Origin: Oleomonas cavernae
GTDB taxonomy: Bacteria > Pseudomonadota > Alphaproteobacteria > Zavarziniales > Zavarziniaceae
Assembly (NCBI RefSeq): GCF_003590945.1
Contig: NZ_QYUK01000011.1
Span: 3,318,909 to 3,382,908 of the forward strand
Length of the DNA stretch: 64,000 bases
Reading direction: 5' to 3'
In this document: one piece after another, positions 1 through 10,474 of the stretch
Layout of the letters: each line of letters opens with the position of its first letter
Numbering within the stretch: position 1 is the stretch's first letter
Made by a program: the position numbers and the translations under genes
Notes under the pieces: generated by a model
The model's database searches: none
What the model was told of the DNA's origin: nothing
Seen by the model: only the letters and a program-made list of their open reading frames with translations

Positions 1-1253
1 CTGAACCTCAATGCCGAAAAGCTGGGGTGGAGCGGCCGCAGGACCTGGCCTGGAACCGCCTGGCCAGCTTCGATGCCTGTATCCAGTGCGGTCGCTGCGA
101 ACAGGCCTGCCCGGCCTTCGCCGCCGGCCAGCCGCTGAATCCCAAGCGCCTGATCCAGGACCTGGCGGCGGCGACCCAGCCCCAGGGCAGCAACGCCGCC
201 TATGCCGGCAGCCCCTATCCCAATGCCCCGATTGTCGCCGGCGTCGGCGGGCCGGACCTGCCGATCATCGGCACGGACGGGATGATCCACCCCGACACGC
301 TGTGGTCCTGCACCACCTGCCGGGCCTGTGTCGAGGAATGCCCGATGATGATCGAGCATGTCGACACCATCATCGACCTGCGCCGCTTCCAGACCCTGGA
401 ACGCGGCGCCATGCCGGGGAAGGCGGTGGAACCGCTGGCGGAACTGCGCCTGGCCGACGATCCCGGCGGCCGGCCCTTGAGCGCCCGAACCGATTTCGTC
501 GCCGGCCTGGACCTGCCCCTGATCGCCGACAAGGGCACGGCGGAGGTGCTGCTGTGGCTGGGCGAGGGCGCTTTCGACCTGCGCTACGGCCGCTCGCTGC
601 GCGCCCTGGTCAAGCTGCTGCACCTGGCCCACGTCGATTTCGCCGTGCTGGGCGCCAGTGAAAAGGATTGCGGCGACCTGGCCCGGCGACTGGGCGACGA
701 GGTGACCTTCCAGCGCCTGGCGCGGGAGAATATCGCCACCCTGAAATCCTATCGCTTCCAGCGCATCGTCACCGCCGACCCCCATGCCCTGCACGTCTTG
801 CGCAACGAATACCCGGCCTTCGGCGGGCAGTTCGAGGTGATGCACCACACCGCCCTGCTCGACCGCCTGGCCGCCGAGGGGCGCATTCCTTTAGGCGCCG
901 GCAGCGGCGAAAGTGTGACCTATCACGACCCCTGCTACCTCGGCCGCTACAACGGCGAGTTCGAGGCCCCGCGCCGCCTGCTCGACCGGCTGGGCCTCAC
1001 GCGCATCGAGATGGAGCGCCACGGCCGCCATTCCATGTGCTGCGGCGGGGGCGGCGGCGCCCCGGTCAGCGACATCCAGGGCACCACCCGCATTCCCGAC
1101 CTGCGCATGGCCCAGGCCCGCGAGACCGGGGCCGCCATCGTCGCCGTCGGCTGCCCCGGCTGCACCGCCATGCTGGAAGGCGTGGTCGGCGGCGGGGCCC
1201 AGGTGCGCGACCTGGCCGAGCTGATGCTGGCCAATGTCGAGGCGGCGGCATGA
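1..1253 (+). CDS. dgcB: Dimethylglycine demethylation protein DgcB, 5'-truncated and frameshifted
   Basis: Iron-sulfur partner of the DgcA dimethylglycine demethylase, thought to pass electrons to the ETF encoded next to it. The N-terminal membrane part lies outside the window. Two ferredoxin-type cysteine clusters are visible (CIQCGRCEQACP near base 80, CTTCRACVEECP near base 310). They are followed by a CCG domain with YHDPCYLGRYNGEFEAP near 920, HSMCCGGGG near 1030 and GCPGCTAML near 1150. Bases 1-26 read in frame 1 and the rest in frame 3. Adding one G to the run at 23-26 restores LG-VERP, as in DgcB proteins. The stop overlaps the etfA start (ATGA). The name rests on the motifs plus the etfA-etfB context. 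Confidence 0.85.
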   Translation, partial: EPQCRKAGVERPQDLAWNRLASFDACIQCGRCEQACPAFAAGQPLNPKRLIQDLAAATQPQGSNAAYAGSPYPNAPIVAGVGGPDLPIIGTDGMIHPDTLWSCTTCRACVEECPMMIEHVDTIIDLRRFQTLERGAMPGKAVEPLAELRLADDPGGRPLSARTDFVAGLDLPLIADKGTAEVLLWLGEGAFDLRYGRSLRALVKLLHLAHVDFAVLGASEKDCGDLARRLGDEVTFQRLARENIATLKSYRFQRIVTADPHALHVLRNEYPAFGGQFEVMHHTALLDRLAAEGRIPLGAGSGESVTYHDPCYLGRYNGEFEAPRRLLDRLGLTRIEMERHGRHSMCCGGGGGAPVSDIQGTTRIPDLRMAQARETGAAIVAVGCPGCTAMLEGVVGGGAQVRDLAELMLANVEAAA

Positions 1254-2439
1254 GCCGGCGGCGCATCGACCCACGGGCCGGCCTCGATGCCCGGCGGGTA
1301 TCGGGCGGCGCCAGGGCGCGTTTCACCATCGAGGCGGCGGCCCGCCCCGAAGGCGATCGGCCACGCCGCGACCCGCGGGCCGAACGCGCGGCGCAAACTA
1401 CGGCCACCGGCGCCCGCCTGCGCCTGGACCGCAGCCTGCCGCTGGCCGGCGGCCACGCACCAGTAGCGCAGGCCATCCAAGCCACCAACCAGCCCGCGCC
1501 CGAGCGGGTGATCATCGACGATCCCGCCTTCCTGGTCCTGGTGGTGGCCGATGCCGCCAATGACCGGCTGTTGCCCCACGACCGGCAAATCCTGGGGCAG
1601 CGCGTCAACTCGCCACCGGCGGCGGGGCGGTGGTGCTGGCCGGCGCCGTGGCAGCCGAGGAAGCCGGTGCCGCCGGCGCCGACCGCCTGATCGCCCTCGA
1701 GCGCGACTGGGATCCTGAAGGTCGCACGGCCGACCTGGCAGGCCTGATCGCGACCCTGGCGCCGCGCCATGTCCTGTTTCCCGAGACGCAGACCGGCGGC
1801 GATCTCGCCCGCCGTCTGGCCGCGGCGAGCGGCGAGCCCCTGTTCCCGGGTGCCGAGTCGATTTCGCCGCAGGCGGTGGGGCGTCCGGCCAAAGGCCACA
1901 GGGTCGAACAACGCTGCCGCCCGCCGCGCCTGATCACCATCGTGGCCGACGTGGTCGCGGCCCATGGCGGCAGGGTCCACGAGGCACGCCCCCTCGCGGC
2001 GGCGGCCGTGCCGGTTCGCCGCGCGATCCTCTCTGCCGACGTGATCCCCGCCGATCCCGCCCGGGTGCCCTTGAGCGAGGCGGATTTCGTGCTTTCCGCC
2101 GGCAACGGCGTCACCGATTTCGCCAGCTTCCACGCCCTGGCCCAGGCCCTGGGCGCGACGCCGGGGGCCAGCCGCATGGTCTGCGATGCCGGCCTGATGC
2201 CGCGCGCCGCCCAGGTCGGCGCCTCGGGCACCGTGCTGGGCGCCACCTGTTACTTCGCTTTAGGGATAGCCGGCGCCCCGCAGCACCTGCAGGGCATCGC
2301 GCGCGTCGAGCATGTGGTGGCGGTGAACACCGACCTGCACGCCGCCATGATCGAACGCGCCGGCCTGGCCGTCGTCGCCGATGCGCAAAAGGTGATGCCG
2401 GCCCTGATCGCGGCCCTCGAGGCGGAGGCGGCGCCATGA
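1250..2439 (+). CDS. etfA: Electron transfer flavoprotein alpha subunit (DgcA/B-associated), frameshifted
   Basis: FAD-binding ETF alpha subunit, probably the electron acceptor for dimethylglycine or sarcosine oxidation by DgcAB. The N-terminus (MSRRRIDPRAGLDARR) is the Arg-rich leader typical of ETF alpha proteins next to dgcB. The C-terminal FAD domain is recognisable from ILSAD, DFVLSAGNGV and the GASGTVLGATCYFALGIAG stretch. The frame breaks at the GGGG run near 1592-1595. One extra G joins HDRQILG to the frame-1 continuation AARQLATGGGAVVLAG, giving about 396 residues. It overlaps dgcB and etfB by four bases each (ATGA), so the three are translationally coupled. The break is probably a sequence error, not a pseudogene. 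Confidence 0.85.
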
Positions 2440-3188
2440 AGATCGCCGTCCTGCTCTCGCTGGGCCATCATCCCGTCTCGGGCCGGGCCTGTGCCGCCAG
2501 GGGCGATGCCCAGGCCATCGCCCTGGCCCACAGCCTGGGCGGCGAGGTCATGGGCCTGCATGCCGGCCCTGGCGATGCCGCGATCGGCGACTACCTGGGC
2601 CACGGCCTGACCCGCCTCACCGTGCTGGAACAGCCGGCCGGAGCCGACCCGGTGCCGGCGCTGGCCAAGGCCCTGGCCGAATTGCGCCCTGACCTGATCC
2701 TGGCCGGCCGGCAGGCCCAGGGTGGTGACGATACCGGCCTCGTGCCCTATCTGCTGGCCGAGCGGTTGACCCGGCCGATCGTTGCCGACGCGGCGGCGAT
2801 CACCCGTGTCGGCGGCAACGTGGTGGTGGAACAGGCCCTGCCGCGCGGGGCCCGGCGCCGGGTGACCCTGCCCCTGCCCGCCCTGGTCACCGTGCACCCC
2901 GCCGCGCCGCCGGCCCTGCCCTTCACCCACGGCGCCTTGCGCCGCGGCACCATCCTGCGCCGCCCGGGCGAAGCGCCCACAGCCATTGCCGAGCCCATCG
3001 AGGAACGCCCCTATCGCCGCCGCCCCCGCCTGATGGGCGGTGTCGCCGGCGGTTCCGCCGCCGATCGCCTGAAAGCGGCGACGGAAGTGACCGGCGGCGG
3101 CGGCAGGCTGCTGGTCGAGCCGGATCCCGCGGCGGCCGCCCGCGAGATCCTCGATTTCCTGAAACGAGTCGGCGTGCGCCGGGGTTGA
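2436..3188 (+). CDS. etfB: Electron transfer flavoprotein beta subunit
   Basis: Beta subunit (250 residues) of the ETF heterodimer with the preceding etfA; the family normally binds AMP and docks the alpha subunit. Visible features are the N-terminal MKIAVLLSLGHHPVSGRA strand, the central GRQAQGGDDTGLVPYLLAERL segment and the pattern PALVTVHPAAPPALPF. This divergent ETF-beta type accompanies dgcA/dgcB in choline-degrading proteobacteria. The start ATG overlaps the etfA stop. It is the last gene of the dgcB-etfA-etfB run, and a palindromic repeat follows before the convergent glyA. Confidence 0.82.
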   Translation: MKIAVLLSLGHHPVSGRACAARGDAQAIALAHSLGGEVMGLHAGPGDAAIGDYLGHGLTRLTVLEQPAGADPVPALAKALAELRPDLILAGRQAQGGDDTGLVPYLLAERLTRPIVADAAAITRVGGNVVVEQALPRGARRRVTLPLPALVTVHPAAPPALPFTHGALRRGTILRRPGEAPTAIAEPIEERPYRRRPRLMGGVAGGSAADRLKAATEVTGGGGRLLVEPDPAAAAREILDFLKRVGVRRG

Positions 3189-3203
3189 TTGTAACACCTT
3201 ACA

Positions 3204-3345
3204 CCCTCTCCGCCGCTTGCGGGGGAGAGGGAGGGGACCCATCGCGTCAGCGATGGGGAGGGTGAGGTGGTGGTTGGGTCAAAGCGCACCCTACGCCACC
3301 GACCCACCTCACCCAACCCTCTCCCCCCTGAAGGGCGGAGAGGGC
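3204..3345. repeat. Family A palindromic intergenic element, copy 1
   Basis: A 142-base element between the convergent etfB and glyA ends. Both ends carry small palindromes (CCCTCTCCGCCGCTTGCGGG and, at the right end, CCCTGAAGGGCGGAGAGGG). Inner arms GGGTGAGGTGG and CCACCTCACCC can pair, and a short hairpin ATCGCGTCAGCGAT sits inside. Full copies recur at 4759, 7025, 40845 and 63843; a half copy is at 20149 and a divergent copy at 32801. Confidence 0.9.
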
Positions 3346-3355
3346 TAAATTTGCC

Positions 3356-4650
3356 TCAATAGATCGGGAAACGCTCGCACAGGGCCAGCACCTTGGCGCG
3401 GACGGGATCGAGCGCGCTACCTTCGTGTTCGCCCTTGGCGACGGCGTCGAGCACGTCGCCGATCAGGTCGCCGACCTGGGCGAAGGCCGCCGCATCGAAG
3501 CCGCGGGTGGTGCAAGCCGGGGTGCCCAGGCGGATCCCTGAGGTGATCGCCGGCTTCTCGGGGTCGAAGGGAATGCCGTTCTTGTTGCAGGTGATATAGG
3601 CATCGTCCAGCGCCCGCTCCACCACCTTGCCTGTGAGGCCCAGGGGCCGCAGGTCGACCAGCACCACGTGGGTGTCGGTTCCGCCCGAGACGATGGCGGC
3701 GCCGCGCGCGGTGAGGCGATCGGCCAGGACGCGGGCGTTGTCGACCACGGCCTGGGCATAGGTCTTGAAGCCGGGGCGCAGGGCCTCGCCGAAGGCGACC
3801 GCCTTGGCAGCGATGACATGTTCCAGCGGGCCGCCTTGGATCCCCGGGAAGATCGCCGAATTCAGTTTCTTGGCCAGGGCCTCGTCATTGGTCAGGATCA
3901 GGCCGCCGCGGGGCCCACGCAGGGTCTTGTGGGTGGTCGAGGTGACCACATGGGCATGGGGCACCGGGCTGGGATGGGCGCCGCCCGCGACCAGGCCGGC
4001 GATATGGGCCATGTCGACCATTAGATAAGCGCCGACCGCATCCGCGATGGCTCGGAAACGGGCGAAATCGATCACGCGCGGATAGGCGGAGCCGCCGGCG
4101 ATGATCACCTTGGCCTGTGCTCGGCCGCGAGGCGTTCCACCGCGTTGTAGTCGATGCGCTGGTCGCTTTCGGTTACACCATACTGCACCGCCTTGAACCA
4201 GCGGCCCGAGACCGTTGGGGCAGCACCATGGGTCAGGTGGCCGCCATGGGCGAGGCTCATCCCCAGGATCGTGTCGCCCGGCTGGGCCAGCGCGAAGAGG
4301 ACCGCCATGTTGGCCTGGGCGCCGGAATGCGCCTGGACGTTGGCGAAGGCGGCGCCGAACAGGGCGCAGGCCCGGTCGATCGCCAATTGCTCGGTCACGT
4401 CGACATGCTCGCAACCGCCGTAATAGCGCCGGCCCGGATAGCCTTCGGCATATTTGTTGGTGAGGACCGAACCCAGCGCCTGGAGCACCGCCCGGCTGAC
4501 GATGTTTTCCGATGCGATCAGTTCCAGCCGGGTCTGCTGGCGGGTGAGTTCCGCTGCGACGGCCTGGGCGACAGCCGGGTCGGCCGCGGCGAGATCGGTG
4601 GCGAAGAAGGGATCGGCGGCAAAGGTGTGGGACGGGCTCGGCAGGGCCAT
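3356..4650 (-). CDS. glyA: Serine hydroxymethyltransferase, frameshifted
   Basis: PLP enzyme interconverting serine and glycine with tetrahydrofolate. Here it probably feeds glycine from choline/betaine breakdown into serine and C1 units. The N-terminal part shows [26 protein letters not shown] and [13 protein letters not shown]. The C-terminal part has [14 protein letters not shown] and the PLP-lysine motif [14 protein letters not shown], then [17 protein letters not shown]. The frame breaks at about 4110-4115, where CACAGGCCAAGG should read CACAGGCCCAAGG. Restoring one C gives [14 protein letters not shown] and 431 residues, the normal family length. The start is the ATG at 4650. The break is probably sequence error. 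Confidence 0.93.
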
Positions 4651-4758
4651 GGCGTCAAATCCCCGGACAAGGGTTGCGATGGCGGATCCTGCCCGGCTCA
4701 GGCTGCGGCTGCGCGCATGGATGCGTCGACAGCCTTGTACGTTTGCGAAGCATTTTAT

Positions 4759-4899
4759 CCCTCTCCGCCGCTTGCGGGGGAGAGGGAAGGGGCCCGTCGC
4801 GTCAGCGATGGGAAGGGTGAGGTGGCGGGCCGGGCAGAGCGAGCTTTATGCCGTCGCCCCACCTCACCCCACCCTCTCCTCCCTAAGGGCGGAGAGGGC
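4759..4899. repeat. Family A palindromic intergenic element, copy 2
   Basis: Full copy of the roughly 140-base element between the glyA start and the choV stop, with the same terminal palindromes and GGGTGAGGTGG/CCACCTCACCC inner arms. The remaining bases 4651-4758 contain the upstream region of glyA, with no regulatory motif I can name. Confidence 0.88.
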
Positions 4900-4906
4900 T
4901 TACTGC

Positions 4907-6121
4907 TCAGCCCGCCCGGGCGCGCCAGTCGTCGGAGGCGAGCGCGCGGAAGATGTCGTCTTCGCGGCAGATGCCGGTGACCCGGCCGCCTTCGGTGAGG
5001 ACCACCGGGTTGCCGCTGGCCTGGCGCAGTTCGATCAGGCGGCGCATCAGGAAGCCGGCGGGGGCCACCACCACGTCGCCCACGGCCGGCGTCGGGCCGG
5101 CCATGTCGGTGTAGTGGACGATGTTGCAGGGGCTGCCGGCCAGATCGGCCCCGGCGACCGCCCCGCCGGCGTCCAGCATGACGGAGAGCCGCCGGTCGGC
5201 GTCCAGGGTCACCGTGCCGCCGTCGCGCGGCATGGTGTCGAGCCCGGTCATCAGGGCCGTGCCTTTGAGGATATTCAGCGGGTTCATGTGCTGGACGAAT
5301 TCGCGGACATAGGCATCGACCGGGCGCAGCACGATGTCTTCCGGCGCCCCGGCCTGGATGATGCGGCCGCTTTCCAGGATCGCGATCTGGTTGCCCAGCT
5401 TCAGCGCCTCGTCCAAGTCATGGCTGACGAAGATGATGGTTTTCTTCAGCTTCTGCTGCAGATCGAGCAATTCATCCTGCAGCTTGGTGCGGATCAGCGG
5501 GTCCAGCGCCGAGAACGGCTCGTCCATCAGCAATATGTCGGCGTCGGTGGCAAAGGCGCGGGCGAGGCCCACGCGCTGCTGCATGCCGCCCGAGAGTTCG
5601 CTGGCGTATTTGTCGGCCCATTTGTCGAGGGCGACGAGTTTCAGCTTCTCGTCGACGATGGCATTGCGCTCGGCAATGCTCATGCCGCGCAGCTCGAGCC
5701 CCAGGCCGACATTCTCGCGCACGGTGCGCCAGGGCAGCAGGGCGAATTGCTGGAACACCATGGCGATGCGGGTGGTGCGCATCAGGCGCAGGGTGACCGG
5801 ATCGCAACTGGCGATGTCGACGGTCTTGCCCTGGTGCTCGACCAGGACCTTGCCGCGGGCCACCTTGTTGAGGCCGTTCACCGCCCGCAGCAGGGTCGAC
5901 TTGCCCGAGCCCGACAACCCCATGAGGACGCAGATCTCGCCCTTCTGGATCACCAGGTTGGCATCGGCGACGCCGACCACGACGTTGAGCTCGGCCAGGA
6001 TCTGCTCGCGCGATTGCCCGGCGTCGAGCCTGGCCTTGGCCTGGGCGACGGCGCCGCCCGCCTTGCCCGGATCGCTGCCGAACAGGATGTCGACATGCTG
6101 GAATTCGACCGCGGCCACCAT
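4907..6121 (-). CDS. choV: Choline ABC transporter ATP-binding protein
   Basis: ATPase of the choline importer (ProV/ChoV type, 404 residues). In order it shows Walker A GLSGSGKST, the Q-loop FQQFALLPWRTVREN, the signature ELSGGMQQRVGLARA, Walker B ADILLMDEPFSALDP and the H-loop FVSHDLDEAL. The C-terminal third resembles the paired CBS-like tail of ProV proteins, ending GGRVTGICREDDIFRAL. I chose the ATG at 6121 (MVAAVEFQHVDILFG), one base after the choW stop. The longer reading to 6196 lies inside choW and is not needed. Third gene of choX-choW-choV. Confidence 0.9.
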   Translation of the reverse strand: MVAAVEFQHVDILFGSDPGKAGGAVAQAKARLDAGQSREQILAELNVVVGVADANLVIQKGEICVLMGLSGSGKSTLLRAVNGLNKVARGKVLVEHQGKTVDIASCDPVTLRLMRTTRIAMVFQQFALLPWRTVRENVGLGLELRGMSIAERNAIVDEKLKLVALDKWADKYASELSGGMQQRVGLARAFATDADILLMDEPFSALDPLIRTKLQDELLDLQQKLKKTIIFVSHDLDEALKLGNQIAILESGRIIQAGAPEDIVLRPVDAYVREFVQHMNPLNILKGTALMTGLDTMPRDGGTVTLDADRRLSVMLDAGGAVAGADLAGSPCNIVHYTDMAGPTPAVGDVVVAPAGFLMRRLIELRQASGNPVVLTEGGRVTGICREDDIFRALASDDWRARAG

Positions 6122-6122
6122 C

Positions 6123-6983
6123 TCAGCGTCCCTTGCTCTTGGGTTCGGCCTGGCGGCAGACCCGGTCGAGGATGATCGCCAGCACCACGATGGCAAGGCC
6201 CGCCTCGAAGCCCATGGCGACCCGCACGGAATTGAGCGCCCGCACCACCGGGACCCCTAAGCCGCCCGCCCCCACCAGGGCGGCGATCACCACCATGGAC
6301 AGGCTCAGCATGATGCACTGGGTCAGGCCCGCCATGATGGTGGGCTTGGCATAGGGCAGTTCGATCTTCCACAGTAGCTGCGACCTGGACGCGCCAAACG
6401 CCTCGCCCGCCTCCATCAGCGAGCGCGGCACCGAGGAGACACCCAGGTAGGTGAGGCGGATCGGCGCCGGCAGGGCAAAGACGATGGTCGAGATCAGGCC
6501 GGGCACGGCTCCTAAGCCGAACAGCACCAGGGTCGGGATCAGGTAGACGAAGGTGGGCAGGGTCTGCATCAGGTCCAGGATGGGCCGCATGGCGTCATAG
6601 AACCAGGGGCGGTGCGCCGCGGCGATCCCCAACGGCACGCCGATCGCCATCGAGATCAGGGTGGCGAAGAGGACCAGCGAAAGCGTTTCCAGGGTCGCCT
6701 GCCAGTAGCCCTGGTTGAGGATGAAGAGCAGGGCGAGGCCGACGAACAGGCCCAGCTTCCACGAGCGGCGCAGCGCGAAGGCACCGCCCGCCAGCAGCAC
6801 GATCAGCAGCAGGGGCGGCACGCTGGTCATCAGGTAGGTGAAGCCGTCGACCACCGAGGAGACGATGGTCGAGAAACTGTCGAAGAAATCGAGGCTGTTG
6901 TCCTTGATGAAATTGACGACCGCCTCGATCCACTTGCCCACCGGGATCTTGTTGTCGATGAACCACTGTTCGAGATCACCCAT
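6123..6983 (-). CDS. choW: Choline ABC transporter permease
   Basis: Membrane subunit of the ProW/ChoW type (286 residues). It has an N-terminal helix pair (about 65-110) and five further hydrophobic segments. The binding-protein-dependent permease loop EAGEAFGASRSQLLWKIELPYAKPTIMAG is near residues 190-218. It lies between choX and choV on the same strand and is almost contiguous with choV. Two Leu-Gly pairs in this gene use the rare codon TTA (6258-6260 and 6513-6515). Confidence 0.9.
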   Translation of the reverse strand: MGDLEQWFIDNKIPVGKWIEAVVNFIKDNSLDFFDSFSTIVSSVVDGFTYLMTSVPPLLLIVLLAGGAFALRRSWKLGLFVGLALLFILNQGYWQATLETLSLVLFATLISMAIGVPLGIAAAHRPWFYDAMRPILDLMQTLPTFVYLIPTLVLFGLGAVPGLISTIVFALPAPIRLTYLGVSSVPRSLMEAGEAFGASRSQLLWKIELPYAKPTIMAGLTQCIMLSLSMVVIAALVGAGGLGVPVVRALNSVRVAMGFEAGLAIVVLAIILDRVCRQAEPKSKGR

Positions 6984-7024
6984 CGCCGCACGTCCCTGTC
7001 ATAAGTCGCAACGCCACCCGATTT

Positions 7025-7163
7025 CCCTCTCCGCCGCTTGCGGGGGAGAGGGTGGGGCCCATTGCGTCAGCAATGGGAGGGTGAGGTGGTGGGCGGGGCA
7101 GAGCGCGCCCTACGCCGTCGACCCACCTCACCCAACCCTCTCCCCCCAAAGGGCGGAGAGGGC
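7025..7163. repeat. Family A palindromic intergenic element, copy 3
   Basis: Full copy between choX and choW, inside the transport operon. Its right-hand palindrome is followed by six T on the plus strand, so it could act as a terminator there. On the minus strand, in the direction of choX-choW transcription, I see no T-run. It may act instead as an mRNA-stabilising hairpin between the strongly expressed binding protein and the permease. Confidence 0.88.
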
Positions 7164-7174
7164 TTTTTTCAAGG

Positions 7175-8116
7175 TCAGAGAGCCGCCTTGACGGCGTCCA
7201 GGCCGGGCTTGCCGTCGATCGTGGTCACGCCGTCGAGCCAGGGGCCGAGCGCCTCGGGATGGGCCTTCAGCCAGGCGGTTGCCGCCTTGTCCGGGTCGGT
7301 ACCGTCGAACAGGATGGCGCCCATGATCTCGTTTTCCATCGCCAGCGTGAACTTGAGGTTCGAGATCAGCTTGCCCGCGTTGGGGCATTCGGCGACATAG
7401 CCGGCGCGGGTGTTGGTATAGACCGTGGCGCCGCCATAGTTCGGGCCGAAGACGTCGTCGCCGCCTTCCAGGTACTTCATCTCGAACTTGGCGTTCATCG
7501 GGTGCGGCTCCCAGCCGAGGAAGACGATGCCGTCTTGTCTGCGGGTGGCCTTCTCGACCTCGGCCAGCATGCCCTGCTCGCTCGACTCGACGACCTTGAA
7601 GCCCTTGAGGCCGAACTTGTCGCCCTCGATCATGCTGAGGATCAGGCGGTTGCCGTCGTTGCCCGGCTCGATGCCATAGATCTTGCCGCCCAGCTTGTCC
7701 TTGAACTTGGCGATGTCGGCGAAGGACTTGAGGCCCGCGTCATAGAGATAGGTGGGCACCGCCAGGGTGTATTTGGCGCCTTCCAGGTTCACGCCCACCA
7801 CGTCGACTGTCTTGGCATCGACGTAGGGCCGCAGGTCGGCCTCCATGGTCGGCATCCAGTTGCCCAGGAAGACGTCGATGTCCTTGCCCTTCATCGAGGC
7901 ATAGGTGACGGGCACGGAGAGCACCTGGGTCTTGGTGTCATAGCCCAGGGCCTTCAGCACCACGCTGGTGGCCGCCGTGGTCGCGGTGATGTCGGTCCAG
8001 CCGACATCGGCGAAGCGCACGAGCTTGCACGAAGCCGGCTCGGCAGCCTGTGCCGTGGCCGCGCCCCAGGTCAGAAGGCCGAAGGCCGCCAGGCCGAGAA
8101 TGCGTTTGCGTTGCAT
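7175..8116 (-). CDS. choX: Choline-binding periplasmic protein
   Basis: Solute-binding protein (313 residues) delivering choline to ChoWV. A signal peptide occupies residues 1-24 with cleavage likely after AQA. Aromatic residues that form the choline cage in characterised ChoX proteins have counterparts here: FADVGWTDITATTA (Trp about 40), FLGNWMPTME, PTYLYDAG and VFLGWEPHPMN. It is the first gene of choXWV and divergent from betI. The shared 284-base intergenic region carries two BetI-type operators. Choline rather than betaine specificity is inferred from these motifs and from the betIBA neighbours. Confidence 0.9.
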   Translation of the reverse strand: MQRKRILGLAAFGLLTWGAATAQAAEPASCKLVRFADVGWTDITATTAATSVVLKALGYDTKTQVLSVPVTYASMKGKDIDVFLGNWMPTMEADLRPYVDAKTVDVVGVNLEGAKYTLAVPTYLYDAGLKSFADIAKFKDKLGGKIYGIEPGNDGNRLILSMIEGDKFGLKGFKVVESSEQGMLAEVEKATRRQDGIVFLGWEPHPMNAKFEMKYLEGGDDVFGPNYGGATVYTNTRAGYVAECPNAGKLISNLKFTLAMENEIMGAILFDGTDPDKAATAWLKAHPEALGPWLDGVTTIDGKPGLDAVKAAL

Positions 8117-8186
8117 CAGTCGATCTCCGCTCGTTTGAAGTCAGCCTACCCGTCGCCGGCGGCCGCTTGTGTCCCCACGACCGTCC

Positions 8187-8204
8187 ATTGAATGGGTATT
8201 CAAT
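8187..8204. promoter_or_regulatory. BetI-type operator, site 1 (choX side)
   Basis: Palindrome ATTGAATGGGTATTCAAT, i.e. ATTGAA-N6-TTCAAT, 70 bases upstream of choX. It resembles the ATTGAAC...TTCAAT operators of BetI, which is released by choline. A further half-site ATTGAA is at 8238-8243 in an AT-rich stretch. Confidence 0.75.
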
Positions 8205-8344
8205 GTTAAATACGCACGTTTGTCATCATGATTTTTTATTGAATATTTCCGCGCATTTGCTCGGTTTTTGAGCAGGCTGCGCGACAAATTGTCAGCCTGA
8301 TCCAGCCTCTAGATCGAGGCCGCGCGCCGGGCAAAAAACCGCCT

Positions 8345-8362
8345 ATTGAACGGCCTTTCAAT
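8345..8362. promoter_or_regulatory. BetI-type operator, site 2 (betI side)
   Basis: ATTGAACGGCCTTTCAAT has the same ATTGAA-N6-TTCAAT layout as site 1, 39 bases upstream of the betI start. The two sites suggest that BetI controls both choXWV and betIBA from one intergenic region. The betI ribosome site is GGGAGGAG at about 8389-8396. Confidence 0.78.
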
Positions 8363-8400
8363 CGGTGGAATGCTAAGCGCGAACATGTGGGAGGAGCACC

Positions 8401-10466
<2,066 letters not shown>

Positions 10467-10474
10467 GGCCTCGG

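Noticed and set aside
3356-4650. glyA, lepA and pheS as true pseudogenes
   Set aside because: Each is repaired by one or two bases in a G/C run to exact family length. They are housekeeping genes, and I see no second copy in this window.
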